Part shown: positions 58,274-64,000 of the stretch, one piece after another | How positions within the stretch are numbered: the first letter of the stretch is position 1 | Layout of the letters: each line of letters starts with the position of its first letter | Origin: Syncephalastrum monosporum B8922 | Taxonomy: Eukaryota; Mucoromycota; Mucoromycetes; Mucorales; Syncephalastraceae | Assembly (NCBI GenBank): GCA_000697355.1 | Contig: JNEN01001257.1 | Coordinates: forward strand, 1 to 64,000 | Direction: 5' to 3' | DNA: 64,000 nt | Program-made: the position numbers and the translations under genes | Notes under the pieces: model-generated | Databases searched by the model: none | What the model saw: the letters and a program-made list of their open reading frames with translations, nothing else | What the model was told of the DNA's origin: nothing

Positions 58274-59443
58274 TAAACGCAACCATGTCGTTTATCATAG
58301 CACCAGAACGGCCCAGACATTTCATCGTTGACACTGTGGATACATGTTGAACATTTGTCGAACTCTTGAACGTTTCGCTGTCTGGTTGTCAGGATGTATT
58401 CCTACTCGATAGTTTGCCACTAATGAACGCATGCATACCCAGAGCAAATCACGGGGAAAATTTCAATAAAACTTATTCAATTGGTTCTTCACGGAACTAT
58501 TATTTGTTAACCGTATATCGATGTGTATTTGATGAACCTGAATGTAACATTACATTGCATGTGTCACCCCGATCTGAAACATGACACATCTGCGGATGAA
58601 GCAGGCCCTTGGGAAACCGTCGGTGTGATTCCCAATGTAGGGCAGGCCCCATCCCTCTTTCCCTTTTAAATAATGGCCCCCATCTTTTCACATACCTGAT
58701 TTCTTCGCATCGGACTGTTTACAGACCGCTAATTAGGCAAGTGTGCCTGCGCATGTCCTGATTTGTGTTAGTGCCTTACGTATCTAGTGTTTATTTTGCT
58801 CGGACCAACGCGTCATGGGGCCACGAGTTCGACAGAAGACCGTGTCCAGACCAGCGTTCTACTGTTGACGATAGAGTCTTATCCATACTTCCATCTGAGA
58901 CATATCTTATGCCTCGGTATCTACATGTTTGTAGAATCTGCTAAGTCGAAATCGCAAAAAAGTTCTTCGGTTGCGTCAGTCCCTTTCTAACTGAAACATG
59001 ATCACAGCTCTTTTGGATAAGTGTAAAATTCAAGGACTGTATCGCCACACACCCATTGATAATCTCGGAAGATCTATCAGGATGAGACACTAAGAAGAAA
59101 ATGAAAAGTGGACAGGTTAGCAAAGATTTCGCAGATAGGACATCCCCAAGAATAGAATATCAAATGTCAGTTCTTTTTCTGTCGTGAACAGAATTCAGTA
59201 TGGGCCCATTGACGAAAAAACATGAGCTGATGCATGTATTGACTCTTCCTTTATGATGTGCTGCAACGGTTACGCAAAAGAGAAGCAAAATGCCTTCCTT
59301 TTTTAAGCCCAAGCCCCATCCCCAAGTGGGTGCACATGCGTCAAAATCTTTTTGTCTCCCTTTTGTAATACTTGGGGGAGGTTACATAGGTACGGGGGCC
59401 CGAGCGCAATTAGAATTCACAAGAGCGCACATAGGAATAAGAT
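58274..59443. other. Intergenic, no gene recognised
   Basis: About 1.2 kb downstream of MED14 with short ORFs only. No RNA gene or transposon feature was found. Confidence 0.55.
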
Positions 59444-60124
59444 TTGGACAGCACATGGTGGTTGACAGCCGTTCACGTATGCGCGCCCTTTTTTTTCCGG
59501 TCATATGCATGCTTTCGGCACTTTGGGCCGGATACAGTTTTTGTAACGCGACAGCTGGATCCGAACAGATTTTGGATCCTGTTAGAGACCGCGTTATTTC
59601 TTCTAGGCTGCGGTTATGCGTACATGTATCAGAGGAGAGCGTCAGGGATGGCTTTCTGGTGGACAAATGTATTATCGGCGCTCAAAAAAAGGTATGAGCG
59701 AGAGACAGCAGTTCTCACAAAGTTTGAAAAACCTCTCCAGACAGATATACAGTATGATTTTAAAGCCTGTCGTTTTGGAGAAGAAGAGATAGTTGATTCA
59801 GATTTTGGGACTCATATTATCTATGGGCATTTTAAGAAAAAAGAAAAAGGCTTCTGGAAGGGCACGCCATCCAGCTATTTAACTCTGAGAGCAATCAACT
59901 CAAGACGTCTATCTCTGTGCGGGGATTTTTTCTTGTTTCTGTTCTGGGGGGAGGGGGGGGAGTCTCGATCAGTAACTGTTCATGGTAACACGTTCATCAT
60001 AATGGTTTGCGTCACAAAGCTGACACAATGTTGCAAATCTGATCGATCACCGGGCACATATCGCTGCAGCTTGTACCATGTTAAGACTAAAGAGAGAGAG
60101 AGAGAGAAAGAGATCTCTGTGTGA
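59444..60124 (+). CDS. Possible hypothetical membrane protein
   Basis: An open frame of 226 codons. Residues about 25-100 look protein-like, with LDPNRFWILLETALFLLG as one probable membrane span and then a charged region (FEKPLQTDIQYDFKACRFGE). The C-terminal third, after about residue 150, turns low-complexity and runs over a G-rich tract near 59946-59960, so the true 3' end may be an earlier splice site. An overlapping frame (59290-59697) is open too, which weakens the call. No family was recognised. Confidence 0.3.
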   Translation: MDSTWWLTAVHVCAPFFFRSYACFRHFGPDTVFVTRQLDPNRFWILLETALFLLGCGYAYMYQRRASGMAFWWTNVLSALKKRYERETAVLTKFEKPLQTDIQYDFKACRFGEEEIVDSDFGTHIIYGHFKKKEKGFWKGTPSSYLTLRAINSRRLSLCGDFFLFLFWGEGGESRSVTVHGNTFIIMVCVTKLTQCCKSDRSPGTYRCSLYHVKTKEREREKEISV

Positions 60125-61684
60125 TGATAATTCGCCCGCAGAAAGCCAGCTGAAGGGTACACAACAGCAGCTGAGGAACATTTGATGATTTAACCAGAAT
60201 GAAAATATGGAGAAAGAAGGACAAAGAAAGATTGCACAGCCGACCCGGCAATCCACGTAACGTTTGGATTGAAAATATAGGTTATGCAAGTCCTTAATGA
60301 AGCATGTGTTTTCCCGTAACACGCATTGTGAGTGCATACTTTAACGTAGGCCGATCGCCTTGATGATATACGTGCTTGTGTCTTTTCTCTTCACCGGAAG
60401 GTAATAGTGAAAACGTGGCGTTTCCCTGATTGAGAACAGACATATGTGCCCGTGTAATCATGACTTAGAATCGTCCGTATGCGTCACACCCCCAAGCAGT
60501 TAGCCCAAGGATTTGGAAAATGGAGCACAAAATGTATATTTTTGGTGTGGAAAGCATGTTAAATAGGGTTATGTTCAATATAAACTGCGGAGGATGTGAT
60601 CTAACGAGACATTTTAAGATAAAAATCTAGTGATACTTACTGATCCAGGATAGCGTCATGGTAGCATACATTAAAATGCAACATTCAGATGGCACATACT
60701 TAGGCAAAATAGAACGGGCTGGCAAGAGGAGTATATTTTTTTTGAAAGTATGGGTTTTTTCGAAAATGCGGGGCAGCCTTCGAAAGAGTTACATAACGGG
60801 GGAGTGGAAACGAAGACTCGGATTTTGACCTTTTAAAGTAATGTGCATGTTGAAATTCAGTGACGGGCGCTGGTTATTTTGTTCTGAGAAGGTCGATAAA
60901 CTGCGGTCGGTAAACGGGGTGATTGCACAACTTTTTGTACGTGCGTTCAGGAAGAGTTAGTTAAAAGGTTACTATATGTACCCATTTTTGCTAAATGGAA
61001 ATGGAGATATCCACGTTTTCTAGAAGGCTCATGTCAAGGAAAGACAAGTGGACACATGCTCCTGTCGCACAGCATCAAAGCGTGCGGTGCTCAGAAATGA
61101 GGGCACAGAGACTCTGTGTGTGTGAGAGAGATGGGAGGGAATTGAAAAAGAAAAAAAATTGGGGGGACAGGTTAGGAGAGGATGGTGACACTAAGAGAAA
61201 GGTGGTCTTTGCAAAGTTGCGATTGGCAATGTTTCAAACGGCAAGGTTTTTGTCCGCGCAAAACAAGGTGCGTGCGTTGCGCAATGAATGGTCCCCCGAT
61301 CCTCAGCATTTGCCCAGAAGCGTCTCTCATGGACGGTTCTTGAGCCGTAGTGTTTTTTTCTTTCTCGTATTTTCTCTTCTTCCTCTTCTTTTCCTTTTTT
61401 TCTCTTTTTCTTTCTTTTATGTCAAATCATCACTTCTGACTTGACTGCATGGAGCGTGTCGCAACTTTTCGCTATCGTGCCCAACCTCATTAAATACCCA
61501 AGTACGTTAGCCGTTTATATGGATTTTGTCTTTTTGTTGTCCTGCTCACGATAGTTTGGGTATCCCATATCAATGGCAGCTTTTCTTTTCCTATTTTCCA
61601 ACCCTCTTATCTGCCGCACGTGGTGGTAACGAGTTAACCTGCCAATCCTTGTCAATTGAGAACAAGCAACAATAATCGACATCA
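60125..61684. other. Gene-poor region upstream of zinc-finger gene
   Basis: About 1.6 kb. A T/C-rich tract at 61350-61420 probably belongs to the promoter of the following gene. An ORF at 60995-61444 runs through that tract and is not considered coding. Confidence 0.5.
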
Positions 61685-62030
61685 ATGTCTGGACGACGAT
61701 TAGAGCCTCAACCAGGGAGTAGTAACGTCTTCCAGGAACAGCAGGCGCAGCAACCACAAGCCAATTTGCCACATCCACCTGTACGTCTATCTGATTAGAA
61801 TACAATGCAATATAATACAGTGTGATGTTAATGTGATACATCATAATATATATTAACTGTGTTATTCTGGTTTATGCATAGCTTGATCCATTTTATGACC
61901 AGCTCTTACGGCTTTCATTTCCTGACAGCGTGTCCGCCATCGAACAATGCCGCGAGCTTTGCGCTCAATACGGTTTCACGGTTAAACAAGAAGCAAGCAC
62001 CCACAGGGTAAATACGATGACCTATCATAC

Positions 62031-62065
<35 letters not shown>

Positions 62066-63944
62066 CAGCCGTGTATGTTCAAGAGAACCCTGTCTAATCT
62101 GATGCCATATTGTTTTTATTTATTTCCATTCCACGTAGAACATCTACGTTTATTGTTCTCGTGAGGGTTTACCCGACTCTCAACGCAACCCAAAATCCAA
62201 CCCTAAACGCAAACGACCCTCGAAACGATGCGACTGTCACTGGCGTGTTGTCCTGTATGAATCAGGAGGTCATTGGGAATTCCGCAAGTCACTGAATCCT
62301 GAAGCCGCGTTCCATAATCATGAACTTATGCGGCCCGAAGAGATTGAGCGCAACTGGCCGAAAGAAGTCATTGACATGATCTTCGAGCTCGCCCGGCAGC
62401 ATCTGCCGACGCCTGAAATTCGGGCACGGATACAAGCCGAGTTTCCCGATATCAGCTGGAATGAACGACGTTTCTATAATCGACTGTCGGAAGAGCGACA
62501 AAAGATCAAACAGCGTGAAGCGGCCTCACGTGCGCATCGACTGACGACGGAATGGGCACGCGTGTGCATGGCTGCAGCGGGCAGCGAGGACTTGTCGAGC
62601 TTTGTCGAAGGCGAGGTTGCCAAGTTGCTTGCGGCGACGTGTCAGATGGCCAAGCTGGACCCGGCAACTCTGACTGCGCCCGTGATCACGGATGACCCGG
62701 AATACGACTCCGAGCCTCCCACGCAGCCGTCGCAGGGCAATGTGCATCTGCCCTCGTCCTCACAGGACCATCCCGAGACCACCACCACCACAACCACAAC
62801 CACAACCACAGCAACTACAGCCACAGCCACAGCCAGCGGCAGCGGTGGTAACCAGCCAACCCAGACGACGCCGTCCTCGTCACAACAGCCACAGCAACCA
62901 CAACCGCCGTCAAAGCGAAAGTCAAAGATGAAGCCGCCTTTCCCCAAACCCGTCTCAACCGCACCCAAGCGCCCGGATGTACCTAAAGGCTTTGCGCTCG
63001 TGACAGTGCCACGCCACAGCTACACTGTCAAGATTCACAGTCAGCGCTTTGCTAACGAGATTCAACGCGCTCCACGCCGTTCGCATTCTACCACGACGGA
63101 AGATGACTTCATGATGCCCGTGCGAAAGACGTCTCGCAAAGGCAAATCCAAGCAGCAGAGCACGATGGAAGACGAGCCGCTTCTGCCCAATTCCATGATG
63201 GTGGAAGCACCTACGCATTCGGCCACCTCGCCACAGCAGCATGAGCAGCATCACCAACACCAGCAACAGTCAGCTGCAGCCGCGGCGGCGGCGGCTGCTG
63301 CTATGCCATCGCCATCGCCGTTCATGTATCCCCACTATGACGTATCGTACGCGCAGTCGTTCGGTCGCTATCATCAGCACCATCCATACTCGCAAGCGCC
63401 TGAATTCGGTGCGATGCACTTTGAAGCCGTACCAGCGGCCCCGGCGGCGTCTGCAGGGAATGAGCCCACCATCCACCCTGCATTGCAGTCGAACCCGATG
63501 GCTCACGCGAAAGCGCCCATACCGCCCGAGTATCAGCTCCAACAGTCGCATCAGCATCAACATCAACATCAACATCATCAACATCATCAGCATCACCACC
63601 CGCAGCTCGGAATGGCGCCTCCACCGCCCCATCCGCCACTGGCGGCCATCGCGTCTGTCCCGTCAAGAAACTCGACTGATCCTATCATGATGAGTAAACC
63701 GGACCATGACGACGGACAGCATCACGGTCATGCTACCAGCCAATCGTCCACACAACCTTCTCAGCAGCAGCCACAGCAGCAGGATCTGTTTATGCCGCCG
63801 CCTCCCCCTTCGCCTTCTCACCACCCCCCTCCGCCACACCCCCATTCCTCTCATCGCGTGCTCTATCCAGACACGCCCGATACGCCTATGCCTCATAACC
63901 AGCAAGAACATCCACAGCAACGCGAACAACAGCAACATGAATGA
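61685..63944 (+). CDS. FAR1/AFT-like zinc-finger transcription factor
   Basis: Three exons (61685-61780, 61882-62007, 62139-63944) join to 675 residues. Residues about 33-140 form a WRKY-GCM1/FAR1-type DNA-binding fold: LLRLSFPDSVSAIEQCREL, NIYVYCSREG, basic KRKRPSKRCDCHWRV and the final FHNHELM, with Cys/Cys and His-X-His as zinc ligands. A helical region follows (FELARQHLPTPEIRARIQAEF). The rest is low-complexity with Thr, Gln, His, Ala and Pro runs, typical of a transcriptional regulator. The same fold occurs in yeast Aft1 and in plant FAR1, which descends from a MULE transposase. Targets are unknown. Confidence 0.8.
62030..62061. repeat. (TA)n microsatellite in intron
   Basis: A TA dinucleotide run of about 30 nt in the second intron of the zinc-finger gene. 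Confidence 0.9.
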
Positions 63945-64000
63945 GCAACCTATTAGTACAGCCCACAACAATACAGTCCATACATACACATATGTCAATT
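63945..64000. other. 3' flank of zinc-finger gene
   Basis: The 56 bases after the stop hold no feature; the window ends here. Confidence 0.6.

Noticed and set aside
60995..61444. 149-codon ORF upstream of the zinc-finger gene
   Set aside because: Its second half is a T-rich promoter tract read as Phe/Leu/Ser; no domain is visible.

Overview
The window is nuclear DNA of a filamentous fungus of an early-diverging lineage, most likely Mucoromycota and probably Mucorales. The evidence is an rDNA piece with a perfect fungal ITS4 primer site, a trifunctional TRP1, a fused BIO3-BIO1, genes split by many short GT-AG introns (mostly 48-120 nt, some GC-AG), and genes usually missing from yeasts and moulds (Twinkle helicase, CYRI). 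The species cannot be fixed from this sequence alone.

Layout. 1-3000: damaged or mis-assembled rDNA with 44/88-bp tandem repeats, a Tn5/Nextera mosaic-end adapter at 691-709, the 5' end of 28S, ITS2, 5.8S and a long ITS1-like array of hairpin repeats, but no 18S. 3000-6700: mostly non-genic, with a possible decayed membrane-protein gene and a dead Tc1/mariner transposase. 6833-16033: MFSD1-like transporter (-), TRP1 (+), HAPSTR1-like protein (-), F-box/EF-hand protein (-) and mitoribosomal mS23 (+). 18153-24088: a small multi-span membrane protein, then a divergent biotin pair, BIO3-BIO1 (-) and BIO2 (+), sharing a 340-bp promoter. 24730-26127: CYRI/FAM49 (+). 26.1-30.1 kb: gene-poor. 30081-31253: PQ-loop transporter (+). 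32221-39644: ATR/Rad3 checkpoint kinase (-). 40192-40400: tRNA-like Pol III promoter plus long hairpin (SINE-like, -). 41190-49639: TMEM41 (-), TFIIIC tau95 subunit (+), low-molecular-weight tyrosine phosphatase (-), orphan 7TM protein (+), DRG2/Rbg2 GTPase (-). 50788-58273: Twinkle (+) and MED14 (+). 58.3-61.7 kb: gene-poor with one possible ORF. 61685-63944: FAR1/AFT-like zinc-finger transcription factor (+).

Functional links. The biotin pair covers the last three steps of biotin synthesis (KAPA to DAPA to dethiobiotin to biotin). Other genes are housekeeping: tryptophan synthesis, mitochondrial translation and DNA replication, Pol II and Pol III transcription, DNA damage checkpoint and ER lipid/autophagy. 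Several are arranged head to head over short shared promoters (182-340 bp). For the genes whose exons are listed, the exons were joined by hand and their summed length divides by three.
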